A DNA stretch of 64,000 nucleotides, taken from assembly GCA_016124735.1 (NCBI GenBank), contig WGMZ01000002.1, positions 1 to 64,000 on the forward strand, in the 5' to 3' direction. The translations under genes and the position numbers were made by a program. Shown here piece by piece: positions 51,896 to 59,520 of this stretch. Positions within the stretch are counted from its first letter, which is position 1. Every line of letters starts with the position of its first letter. Origin of the DNA: Bacteroidota bacterium (GTDB lineage: Bacteria > Bacteroidota > Bacteroidia > UBA8524). The notes under the pieces are model-generated. The model saw only the letters and a program-made list of their open reading frames with translations, was not told the origin of the DNA and searched no databases.

Positions 51896-52555
51896 TTATT
51901 GGTGGGCAACCAGCTGAACATTGAATTGAATCATGTCCTGGAGAAGGTTGTCTTTAAGAAAATCTACTACACCTTTATTCGTTTCCTGGGAACCACCCCA
52001 CACGATACCCCATTCGTTGCGGTTGATTTCGAACTGAGCCTGAGCGGTAGTGCCAGCTTCCGTTTGATTGATTATTGCGGGAAAGCTGATACCATGAGTT
52101 TGGTCTTTGATGGTGAGGTTACCATAAATTTTATGCGTTGCGCCATCTTCGGTTTCCAGAGGTTCTACCCTTGTGATTTCAAAATGTGCCGTAGGAAAGC
52201 TGTCGACCATAAAAAAGTCGGCACTTTTCAGGTGGCCGATCAATTTTGTTTGTCCCATGTCTACGGTAAGGTCTTCATTGGCAATACTGGTCATATCAAT
52301 AGTGAAATTACCGGCCTTAAGCTGATCTCCTTCGAAGGCTAAGGAGCCTGAATTCAGCTGAACGGTTCCATGGTGTTGTACATCCATCTTTTTGGCCCCA
52401 GCCCAGAGCACTTTGCTTGCTGCCGGGTCAATGCTATATACGATGGCGTCAGTTCCTGCCTGGGCTACTTCCTGAGTGGCTTCGGCTGTTTTTTTTGATT
52501 CTCCGCAGGCGGCGAGGAATGCAGCAGCTGCAAGGACAAGAATTAATTTTTTCAT
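51896..52555 (-). CDS. YceI-family lipoprotein
   Basis: A 219-residue protein with a lipoprotein signal (MKKLILVLAAAAFLAACGES, Cys about residue 17) and one YceI domain (about 38-218), an eight-stranded lipocalin-like barrel that binds polyisoprenoid or other lipid-like molecules in the periplasm. Typical segments are YSIDPAASKVLWAGAKKMDVQHHGTV-like opening, then LIGHLKSADFFMVDSFPTAHFEITRVE and IYGNLTIKDQTHGISFPA. The start at 52555 is set by the lipoprotein signal. It has a textbook promoter and a strong terminator, so it is a single-gene unit. YceI proteins are often stress-induced; regulation is not visible here. Confidence 0.92.
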   Translation of the reverse strand: MKKLILVLAAAAFLAACGESKKTAEATQEVAQAGTDAIVYSIDPAASKVLWAGAKKMDVQHHGTVQLNSGSLAFEGDQLKAGNFTIDMTSIANEDLTVDMGQTKLIGHLKSADFFMVDSFPTAHFEITRVEPLETEDGATHKIYGNLTIKDQTHGISFPAIINQTEAGTTAQAQFEINRNEWGIVWGGSQETNKGVVDFLKDNLLQDMIQFNVQLVAHQ

Positions 52556-52573
52556 TTGTAAAAGTTTAGACAG

Positions 52574-52603
52574 CAAATGTATGCATAATAAATGTATATA
52601 CAA
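52574..52603 (-). promoter_or_regulatory. Promoter of the YceI gene
   Basis: On the minus strand: TTG (52603-52601), 19-nt spacer, TACATTTG (52581-52574). Both elements match the Bacteroidota consensus, with the -7 box 18 nt before the ATG. One of the clearest promoters in the window. Confidence 0.8.
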
Positions 52604-52647
52604 TTAAAAAGAAAAAAATGTTCTTCCGATTCTTTTTAAATGGTTAT

Positions 52648-55092
52648 TTACTCTCTGAAATAGAGCCGGTTAACCCGGTTGGATATTCCTGTGATAATTT
52701 CATATGGGATGGTATCAGCCATCCGGGCGAGGGTTTCGATGGGTAAATTTCTACCAAAAATCTCCACCGGATCACCGGCTTGGCAATCGATTCCGTTCAA
52801 ATTGACCATGGTCATATCCATGCAGACATTTCCGATAACGGGTGCCAGATGGCCCTTGATCCAAACCTTTCCGGCGCCATTACTCAGACAGCGGCGGAAG
52901 CCATCGGCATAGCCGATAGAAACAACACCCACCAGTGTATCTTCCTTTAATACCCCTTTGCGTCCATAGCCTACCGTTTCTCCTTTTTTGAGCATTCGCA
53001 GCTGAGAGAGTCTTGCTTTAAGTGTGGCCACCGGAATCAATTCGGCTGCCAGTCCGTCACCGGCATCTATCCCATACAAGCCGATGCCTGGACGAATCAT
53101 ATCCAGGGCCATTTCTGGAAAGCGTAGAATTCCTGCAGTATTTAAAATGTGAAATAGAGGATGGAAATTTTCACCCTGAATCAGCAAACGGATGCGTTGA
53201 AAGCGTTCGAATTGCATTTGGGTGTAGCCATCGTGCTGGCCTTCGTCGGAGGCAGCCAGGTGACTGAATACACTCGCAACGGCAAGGCGTCCATCTGATC
53301 TGACTGCACGCATCAATTCCAACGCATCGACTTCCTGGAATCCTAAACGGTGCATGCCTGTATCGAATTCCAAATGGATTTTCGCTTCGGTGAGTCCGGT
53401 TTGATCCAGGGTCTTTTTCAAATATTCTAGAAAGGAAAAGGTATAGACCACCGGCTCTAATTCATAGTCGATGCATTCAGCAAGCGAATCTCGTTGTGCG
53501 TTCATCACCATGATGGGCAATGCGACTCCGTTGCGACGCAAATGAATGCCCTCATCGGTATAGGCAACTGCTAAATATTCGGCGCCTGCATTTTGTAAAA
53601 CGCGGGCAATTTCAAGGCTTCCGCTGCCATAGCCCTGGGCTTTAACCATTGCCATTACCCGAACATCGGGAGTCACCTTATTCCTGAAAACCCGGTAATT
53701 GGATTCCAGAGCATTGAGGTCAATTTCCAGTTGTGTTTCATGCACCTGAGCTTCCAGAAGTTTGACAATCCGCTCAAAATGATGGTCACGACGCCCTTTG
53801 ATCAGCACCATTTCATCTCTGAAATGCTGGGGGTCGATTTGCTGCAGGAATTGTTCTGTACTTTCAAAACAGATGGCAGGTAAACCCAGGTCTGGCCGGA
53901 GTTCGAAAAAATCTTTTCCTATTAAAATCAGGCGGTTGATCTGGTAAGCTTCCAAAAGAGCTCTCAGGGAACCCCACTGTGGGTCTGGTCCGTTTTCTGC
54001 CTGCAAACTGCTTAAGATAAGCGTCTTCTTCATCTGTCCAGCCTGCTTTTTCATGAATTGCAGAGCGATTTCCAAAGAGCTCAAATCGGCGCTATAGGCA
54101 TCGTTGATCAGCCGGCTTTGAAATTGCCCTTGCAGCAATTGCAAACGCATATCAATTCCGGGCAAACCCGAAAACTGTTCCTGATATGCAACGGGATCTT
54201 GTCCCCAGGCAATCAGAAATGCCAGGCATGTGCAGGCATTTTCGAGGGAGGCTTTGTCGTTGAAAGGCACATGAAAGGTGTTGTTCTCCCAGCGAATTGT
54301 GGATTCCTGCTTTCCTTCTTCCAGAGAAAAAACGAGGTCTGCTGCGGAATGGGTTCCCCAGGAGATTTTGCGAATAGGCCGGCCCTCCTTCCATAGGGGC
54401 AGGGCTTCCCGGATTATTTCCTGCTCGTAAGGATAAACCAGCCATTTTGCATGACGAAACAAGGAAAGTTTTTCCAGGGTTTTGTCCAGGCGACTCGGAA
54501 AGCCTTCGTCGTGCGCGCTTCCAATCCCGGTTAGAATCCCGAATTCCGGTTTTAACACATCTTCCAGTTTATCCATCTCCCCGCTCCGGGAAATTCCTGC
54601 CTCAATCAATCCAAGCGCAGCCTCCGGCTCCAGTTGCCAAATACTGAGCGGCAGGCCAAGCTGTGAATTGTAGCTTTTCGGACTGCGTCCAATCTTCATT
54701 TTGGCAGTCAGAAGATGATTCAACCACTCTTTTACCACGGTCTTGCCATTGCTTCCAGTTATTCCGACAAGGGGATATTTCAGCGTTTGCCGATAAGATC
54801 CGGCAATTTTTTGAAGGGCCAGAAGCGGATTGCTTGTTGGAATAATCCAGGCCTCGGGCAAGAGGGGCAAGCGGTGTCCTTTTTTGACAATAAAAACGCG
54901 TACTCCCGACTGATACACCTCATCTACAAATTCATGTCCGTCGCGCTCTCCATCCAAAGCGAAAAAAAGAGTGTGCTCCGGATCCACAATGCGACGGCTG
55001 TCAAAACTCAGGTGTTTCAGTTCCCGGTCAGGGAAATCAACAGGTGGTACAGAATCAAATAAAGCTCCGATGGATGAAAAGGTCCGGGTCAT
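52648..55092 (-). CDS. murF-alr: MurF-alanine racemase fusion
   Basis: Bifunctional enzyme of about 814 residues, typical of Bacteroidota. The N-terminal half (about 1-450) is MurF, which ligates D-Ala-D-Ala to UDP-MurNAc-tripeptide: LSFDSRRI, the ATP loop GITGSNGKTVVKEWL (near 112) and a later NDAYSADLSSLE segment. The C-terminal half (about 455-814) is a PLP-dependent alanine racemase: MAMVKAQGYGSGS with the PLP Lys near residue 481, HLEFDTGMHRLGF, RPGIGLYGIDAG and the catalytic SIGYADGFRR loop. The fusion supplies D-Ala next to the step that uses it. ATG at 55092; TTG at 55101 is an alternative. Divergent from rsmA. Confidence 0.95.
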   Translation of the reverse strand: MTRTFSSIGALFDSVPPVDFPDRELKHLSFDSRRIVDPEHTLFFALDGERDGHEFVDEVYQSGVRVFIVKKGHRLPLLPEAWIIPTSNPLLALQKIAGSYRQTLKYPLVGITGSNGKTVVKEWLNHLLTAKMKIGRSPKSYNSQLGLPLSIWQLEPEAALGLIEAGISRSGEMDKLEDVLKPEFGILTGIGSAHDEGFPSRLDKTLEKLSLFRHAKWLVYPYEQEIIREALPLWKEGRPIRKISWGTHSAADLVFSLEEGKQESTIRWENNTFHVPFNDKASLENACTCLAFLIAWGQDPVAYQEQFSGLPGIDMRLQLLQGQFQSRLINDAYSADLSSLEIALQFMKKQAGQMKKTLILSSLQAENGPDPQWGSLRALLEAYQINRLILIGKDFFELRPDLGLPAICFESTEQFLQQIDPQHFRDEMVLIKGRRDHHFERIVKLLEAQVHETQLEIDLNALESNYRVFRNKVTPDVRVMAMVKAQGYGSGSLEIARVLQNAGAEYLAVAYTDEGIHLRRNGVALPIMVMNAQRDSLAECIDYELEPVVYTFSFLEYLKKTLDQTGLTEAKIHLEFDTGMHRLGFQEVDALELMRAVRSDGRLAVASVFSHLAASDEGQHDGYTQMQFERFQRIRLLIQGENFHPLFHILNTAGILRFPEMALDMIRPGIGLYGIDAGDGLAAELIPVATLKARLSQLRMLKKGETVGYGRKGVLKEDTLVGVVSIGYADGFRRCLSNGAGKVWIKGHLAPVIGNVCMDMTMVNLNGIDCQAGDPVEIFGRNLPIETLARMADTIPYEIITGISNRVNRLYFRE

Positions 55093-55127
55093 GGTGTACA
55101 AAAGTCGTAGATTTTTTAAGTATCCGC

Positions 55128-55134
55128 TATCTTG
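55128..55134 (+). promoter_or_regulatory. -7-like element of rsmA (TATCTTG)
   Basis: Same heptamer as before the GNAT gene at 8900, ending 5 nt before the rsmA ATG at 55140. It supports the short start of rsmA. Confidence 0.4.
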
Positions 55135-55139
55135 CCAGC

Positions 55140-55919
55140 ATGAACAAGGTACGCCCTAAAAAATTTCTGGGCCAGCATTTTTTGAACGATCTCAGTGTGG
55201 CCGACCGGATTGCCTCAAGTTTAAGCGGAGAAGGATATGAAAAAGTGCTGGAAATTGGTCCGGGTATGGGGGTGTTAACTCAGTACCTGTTGAAGAACCG
55301 CAACTTTGAGACCTGGGTGGTTGAGATTGATACGGAGTCGGTCGCATACCTTAAGGAACATTTTCCCGAATTAAGCGGAAGAATTTTAGAGGATGATTTT
55401 TTAAAGATGGATTTAAGTTTTCTTGGAACCTTTGCGCTGGTGGGAAACTTTCCCTACAATATTTCTTCTCAAATCATGTTTAAAATGCTCGATCATTTCG
55501 GGCAAATTCCGGAAATGGCCGGTATGTTTCAGAAAGAAGTGGCCGAGCGATTTGCCGCCGATCCGGGAAGCAAGGCATACGGCATTCTTAGCGTGCTCTT
55601 GCAGGCATTTTACCAATGTGAATACCTTTTCACGGTTCCAGAACATGTGTTCACTCCTCCACCCAAAGTGAAAAGCGGAGTGATACATATGAAGCGGCGG
55701 GAAGAGCCTTTGGTGCAGGGCGATCTTAAATTATTTCGTCAGGTTGTTAAAACCGCGTTTAATCAGAGACGAAAAACACTGCGCAATTCACTAAAAGTAT
55801 ATGGAATTCCGGATGATCTGCCGGGCTGGGGAGATTTTGCTAAATTGCGTCCAGAGCAACTCAGCGTGCCCCGGTTTGTCGAATTGTTTCAATTAATAGA
55901 AGCCTACAGGAAAGCGTGA
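55140..55919 (+). CDS. rsmA: 16S rRNA (A1518/A1519) dimethyltransferase
   Basis: KsgA/RsmA enzyme that dimethylates two adenines at the 3' end of 16S rRNA late in 30S assembly. The 259-residue protein begins MNKVRPKKFLGQHFLND, has the SAM-binding VLEIGPGMGVLTQYL motif near residue 38 and the catalytic NFPYNISSQ near 104, and RRKTLRNSLK near the C-terminus. The frame is open further upstream to 55044, but that region overlaps murF-alr and lacks family sequence. The last 4 nt overlap the mgtE start (GTGA). Confidence 0.95.
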   Translation: MNKVRPKKFLGQHFLNDLSVADRIASSLSGEGYEKVLEIGPGMGVLTQYLLKNRNFETWVVEIDTESVAYLKEHFPELSGRILEDDFLKMDLSFLGTFALVGNFPYNISSQIMFKMLDHFGQIPEMAGMFQKEVAERFAADPGSKAYGILSVLLQAFYQCEYLFTVPEHVFTPPPKVKSGVIHMKRREEPLVQGDLKLFRQVVKTAFNQRRKTLRNSLKVYGIPDDLPGWGDFAKLRPEQLSVPRFVELFQLIEAYRKA

Positions 55920-57280
55920 ATCAGGAAAACGAAATTACCCAGAAAAAAGCACAGGAACGCCTGTTGGACTTGCTCGAATCGGCAGATGATGCCACCTTGC
56001 TGGCTTTTATCCACGAAGAGCTGTATGCCGCAGATTTGGCTGAAATGGCTTATGACCTTGGAATTGAAAACAGCCAGCGTATTCTCAATTTGCTGGACGA
56101 GAAAATGGCAGTGGATGTGCTGAAGGACATGGATTTTTCCTTCCGGGAAAAATTACTGACGGAATACAATGCGGAAACCATTGCCCATCGCTTTATCGAC
56201 TGGATGGATTCGGATGATGCAGTGGACTTGTTGAACCAATTGAGTATTGAGCTGAGAGACCAGGTCATTTCTTATATGACGGACCTTGAAGCCTCCAGAA
56301 ATATCGTTTCTCTCCTGCATTACCGGGAAGATGTGGCGGGGGGGTTGATGGCCAAGGAGTTTATCAAGGTCAATATCAACTGGACCGTTTCCCAATGCAC
56401 GGATGAAATTCGGTCTCAGGCAGAAAACGTATCGAAGGTATACAGCACCTACGTGGTGGATGATCAGGAGAAATTGCTTGGAATCGTATCTCTGAAAAGC
56501 ATCATCTTGTCGAACGCCCGTTCCAAGGTTGATAAGATTTACAGCGAAGATGTGCTGTCTGTCAATACCTATACCCCGGCAGAAGAAGTTGCGCAGATGA
56601 TGCGGAAATACGATCTGATTGTGCTTCCTGTGGTCGATACATTAGGCAGATTAATCGGACGGATTACCATCGACGATGTGGTCGATTTTATCAAAGAAGA
56701 AGCCGACAAAGATTACCAGTTGATGTCTGGTTTGGCCGAAGACGTGGAAATCAGCGATCGGGTTTGGGTACTTTCCCGCGCTCGTTTGCCCTGGCTCTTG
56801 ATAGGGTTGCTGGGCGGCATTGCCAGCTCAAGAGTGATTGGCTTGTATGGAGATGAATTGGGCGCATTCCCGCAGATGGCCTTCTTCATGCCTTTGGTTG
56901 CGGCAATGGGAGGAAATGCAGGGGTTCAATCTTCTGCAATTATCGTTCAGGGACTGGCAAACAACACGCTGGGTTCCACCAATATTCTGCCTAAACTTGG
57001 GAAAGAATTTACCGTTGCTTTTCTAAATGGCCTGATTTGCGCTGCCCTGATCCTGGGCTATAATCTTATAGTTGGAAACACCAATGGTTTGGCGCTAACC
57101 GTAAGTGTTGCGCTGCTTTCAGCAATTGTTTTTGCCTCCTTGCTGGGAATGATTATCCCGCTGTTATTGAATAAATTTCAGATTGATCCGGCCATTGCAA
57201 CCGGACCCTTTATTACCACGACCAATGATCTTCTGGGACTTGGACTGTATTTTTCCATAGGAGCTATGCTTCTTGGCTAA
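55916..57280 (+). CDS. mgtE: Magnesium transporter MgtE
   Basis: A 454-residue Mg2+ channel of the MgtE family. Domain order: helical N-domain (about 10-130, superhelical repeats such as DDAVDLLNQLS), two CBS domains (about 135-260; VYSTYVVDDQEKLLGIVSLK and LPVVDTLGRLIGRITIDDV) that sense Mg2+, a connecting helix, and five membrane segments (about 285-454) with MPLVAAMGGNAGVQSSAI and the acidic pore residue in ATGPFITTTNDLLGLGLYF. The GTG start is fused to the rsmA stop (GTGA), so the pair is translationally coupled. Downstream, 57281-57433 carries no gene but a candidate operator. Confidence 0.94.
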   Translation: MNQENEITQKKAQERLLDLLESADDATLLAFIHEELYAADLAEMAYDLGIENSQRILNLLDEKMAVDVLKDMDFSFREKLLTEYNAETIAHRFIDWMDSDDAVDLLNQLSIELRDQVISYMTDLEASRNIVSLLHYREDVAGGLMAKEFIKVNINWTVSQCTDEIRSQAENVSKVYSTYVVDDQEKLLGIVSLKSIILSNARSKVDKIYSEDVLSVNTYTPAEEVAQMMRKYDLIVLPVVDTLGRLIGRITIDDVVDFIKEEADKDYQLMSGLAEDVEISDRVWVLSRARLPWLLIGLLGGIASSRVIGLYGDELGAFPQMAFFMPLVAAMGGNAGVQSSAIIVQGLANNTLGSTNILPKLGKEFTVAFLNGLICAALILGYNLIVGNTNGLALTVSVALLSAIVFASLLGMIIPLLLNKFQIDPAIATGPFITTTNDLLGLGLYFSIGAMLLG

Positions 57281-57391
57281 CTGGAGAAACAGAGGATTTC
57301 TTCCGGCCCATTTGTTATGAAAAAATACGGAAGTCTTTGTTCGTTTGAATTGGGTCAAATATTTGTATTTAAAAGCTGTGGAGCTTGGATA

Positions 57392-57422
57392 ATTCTCTGG
57401 CTTAATGCTATTTGCAGAGAAT
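57392..57422 (+). promoter_or_regulatory. Inverted repeat flanking a TATTTG box before the first TPR kinase
   Basis: Seven-base arms ATTCTCT (57392-57398) and AGAGAAT (57416-57422) enclose a TATTTG (57409-57414) that could be a -7 box, with a TTG about 21 nt before it. The arrangement suggests a promoter covered by an operator. No regulator can be named. Confidence 0.35.
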
Positions 57423-57433
57423 CTCTTTGACGA

Positions 57434-59464
57434 ATGAGCCTGCGCTATCAATATTTCATTATTCTTGCTCAGATAGTGTTGATCACTGCCTGTTCCGGAG
57501 AAAAAGGGAAATGCGATGCATCACTGAAGGAGCATGTTCAGTCTGTAGTAGATAGAAACACAAAGGTTAAGGTTGATTCCATCAAGCAGGCTATTGTAAG
57601 CGAGTACGAAACAATCCATCATCCAAGCCCTCTCGATCATTATTATTTGTATTCCTGCATGTCCTGGTATATGCGGGAACGCGGAGTGTTGGATTCCGCG
57701 CTCATTTATGCCGATAGCATGCTTTGGTCATTGATAACCGAAAGCGATGTGAACGAGGAATACGTTCAGGCTTTTCGAAATAAAGGCATGCTGCTTCGAC
57801 ACATGAAGTACTATGACCATGCCCTCCGGGATTTGAGCGCTGCCATGATTTTTGCAGATAATTCGCATGATGGCTGTGTTAAAGGTCAACTGTATCACTC
57901 CATGGGTACGATATACTATGCCAAAGGGGATTATGAGCCGGCCATTAAATATTATAAAAAATGCGTTCAGGAATTGCAATCGTGCGATTCGACCGTCTAT
58001 TTCCCATTTGTCTATCTGATTAACTCAAGCTACAATGCAATGGGTCTTTGCTATGAGCGGATGAAACAGTGGGACAGTTCAGATTACTTTTACCGATTAA
58101 GCATTTCATTTGTTGAAAGACATCTCCCCCGATTTGAAGGGGATGACGTCCGTAAATGGGGAGAAACGGCCATTGCAGTTGCTCAGGGTAACCTGGGATG
58201 GGTCCTGGCAAAATTGGGGAGGCCTGAAGAAGGGAAAGCCGAGCTTAAGGAATCCATCAAAAAGAATAGCGGTAAACAAAGACTTAAGGAAGACACCTAT
58301 TTGTCCCGGATAAAACTGACACGAATTTGTGCGGAGTTAGGCGAGATGAAACAAGCATCGCAGCTCCTGCATTTTTTGGATTCCACATCCGGGAACTTAT
58401 CCTCTAACACAGCCGTTATTCGCTTACAGGAGCTAAAATACAATATGGCATTGGCGAAGGGAGACTCCATTGGCGCCCTAAAAGAATTTCAGAGGTATGT
58501 GAGCATCCGCGACTCTGTAGACCATGCCGGACTGTATCATCTGCCATTTTCTCTGAGCGAGTCGTATGAGTATATCGCTCAGAAACAGGAACTAATGATG
58601 CTTCAGGAGCAGGAAGAGGATACACATTTGCTCCTGTTGGTGCTAAGCATGCTTGTTGTGCTGTTGGGATTGATTTTATTTCTGATCAGAAAGAACCTGA
58701 AAGGGTCAAAGGCGCATATTGCTTCCTTAGACAAGCTCAACCGCGAAATTTTCAAGCAACACGATGACCTCGATAATGCCATGAAATCTCTGGAGAGCTC
58801 GAATGAAGAAAACAAGAGATTGATGAAGGTGCTGGCCCATGATTTACGGAGCCCGGTAAGTGCCATGATTTCATTAGCCCAGCTTATAAACCAGGAAGGT
58901 AACCTGAACAAAGAACAGGCGGAAAATGTACGAATGATCGAAAAACTGGGATACGATTCAGTGAAGTTTATGGAGGATATCCTGCATGCGCGAGACAAAA
59001 AAGTAAAACAGATAAAAAATCAAGTTGATTTACTGGAGCTCTTGGAATACTGTGCCACATTCATGCGTTTCCGGGCCGAAGAGAAAAGCCAAAATATTAC
59101 GGTTAGAGGCGAAAGCATTCCGATGGAGCTAAACCGCGACCAAATCTGGAGGGTGATTAATAACCTGCTGAATAACTCCATCAAGTTTAGTCCACCAGCA
59201 AGTCTCATTTCAGTCGGGCTGAAGCGCGAAGGCGATTACGCGCTGATTTGCATAGAAGATGAAGGGATTGGCATTCCTGTTGAAATTCGCGACAAGGTAT
59301 TTCAAATGTTCTCCAATACCGGCCGAAGTGGAACCGAAGGAGAAAAGACTTTTGGTTTAGGTCTTCCTATATCCAAACAAATTGTAGAGGCACACGAGGG
59401 AACAATTTGGTTTGAGAGCAAAGAGGGAAAAGGCACATGCTTTTTCATCAAGCTACCGATTTGA
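57434..59464 (+). CDS. TPR sensor histidine kinase with lipoprotein-like N-terminus
   Basis: A 676-residue kinase. The N-terminus MSLRYQYFIILAQIVLITAC has a plausible lipobox (ITAC). Residues 25-385 are a periplasmic TPR array (AFRNKGMLLRHMKYYDHALRDLS, LYHSMGTIYYAKGDYEPAIKYYKK, GNLGWVLAKLGRPEEGKAELKES), then one membrane segment (about 395-415), a coiled coil, and a HisKA/HATPase module: phospho-acceptor His in VLAHDLRSPVSA, N box INNLLNNSIKFSP, DEGIGIP and FGLGLPISKQI. No receiver or regulator gene is adjacent. The next gene is a tandem paralog, and its open frame overlaps this one. Three cysteines in the TPR region (DGC, QSC, GLCYE) are at the same places in both proteins. Confidence 0.87.
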   Translation: MSLRYQYFIILAQIVLITACSGEKGKCDASLKEHVQSVVDRNTKVKVDSIKQAIVSEYETIHHPSPLDHYYLYSCMSWYMRERGVLDSALIYADSMLWSLITESDVNEEYVQAFRNKGMLLRHMKYYDHALRDLSAAMIFADNSHDGCVKGQLYHSMGTIYYAKGDYEPAIKYYKKCVQELQSCDSTVYFPFVYLINSSYNAMGLCYERMKQWDSSDYFYRLSISFVERHLPRFEGDDVRKWGETAIAVAQGNLGWVLAKLGRPEEGKAELKESIKKNSGKQRLKEDTYLSRIKLTRICAELGEMKQASQLLHFLDSTSGNLSSNTAVIRLQELKYNMALAKGDSIGALKEFQRYVSIRDSVDHAGLYHLPFSLSESYEYIAQKQELMMLQEQEEDTHLLLLVLSMLVVLLGLILFLIRKNLKGSKAHIASLDKLNREIFKQHDDLDNAMKSLESSNEENKRLMKVLAHDLRSPVSAMISLAQLINQEGNLNKEQAENVRMIEKLGYDSVKFMEDILHARDKKVKQIKNQVDLLELLEYCATFMRFRAEEKSQNITVRGESIPMELNRDQIWRVINNLLNNSIKFSPPASLISVGLKREGDYALICIEDEGIGIPVEIRDKVFQMFSNTGRSGTEGEKTFGLGLPISKQIVEAHEGTIWFESKEGKGTCFFIKLPI

Positions 59465-59520
59465 TCATAAAAGGCCTTCCTGTTCATCTAAAAAGAATTT
59501 TACTGTATTTTGTGCTACGT

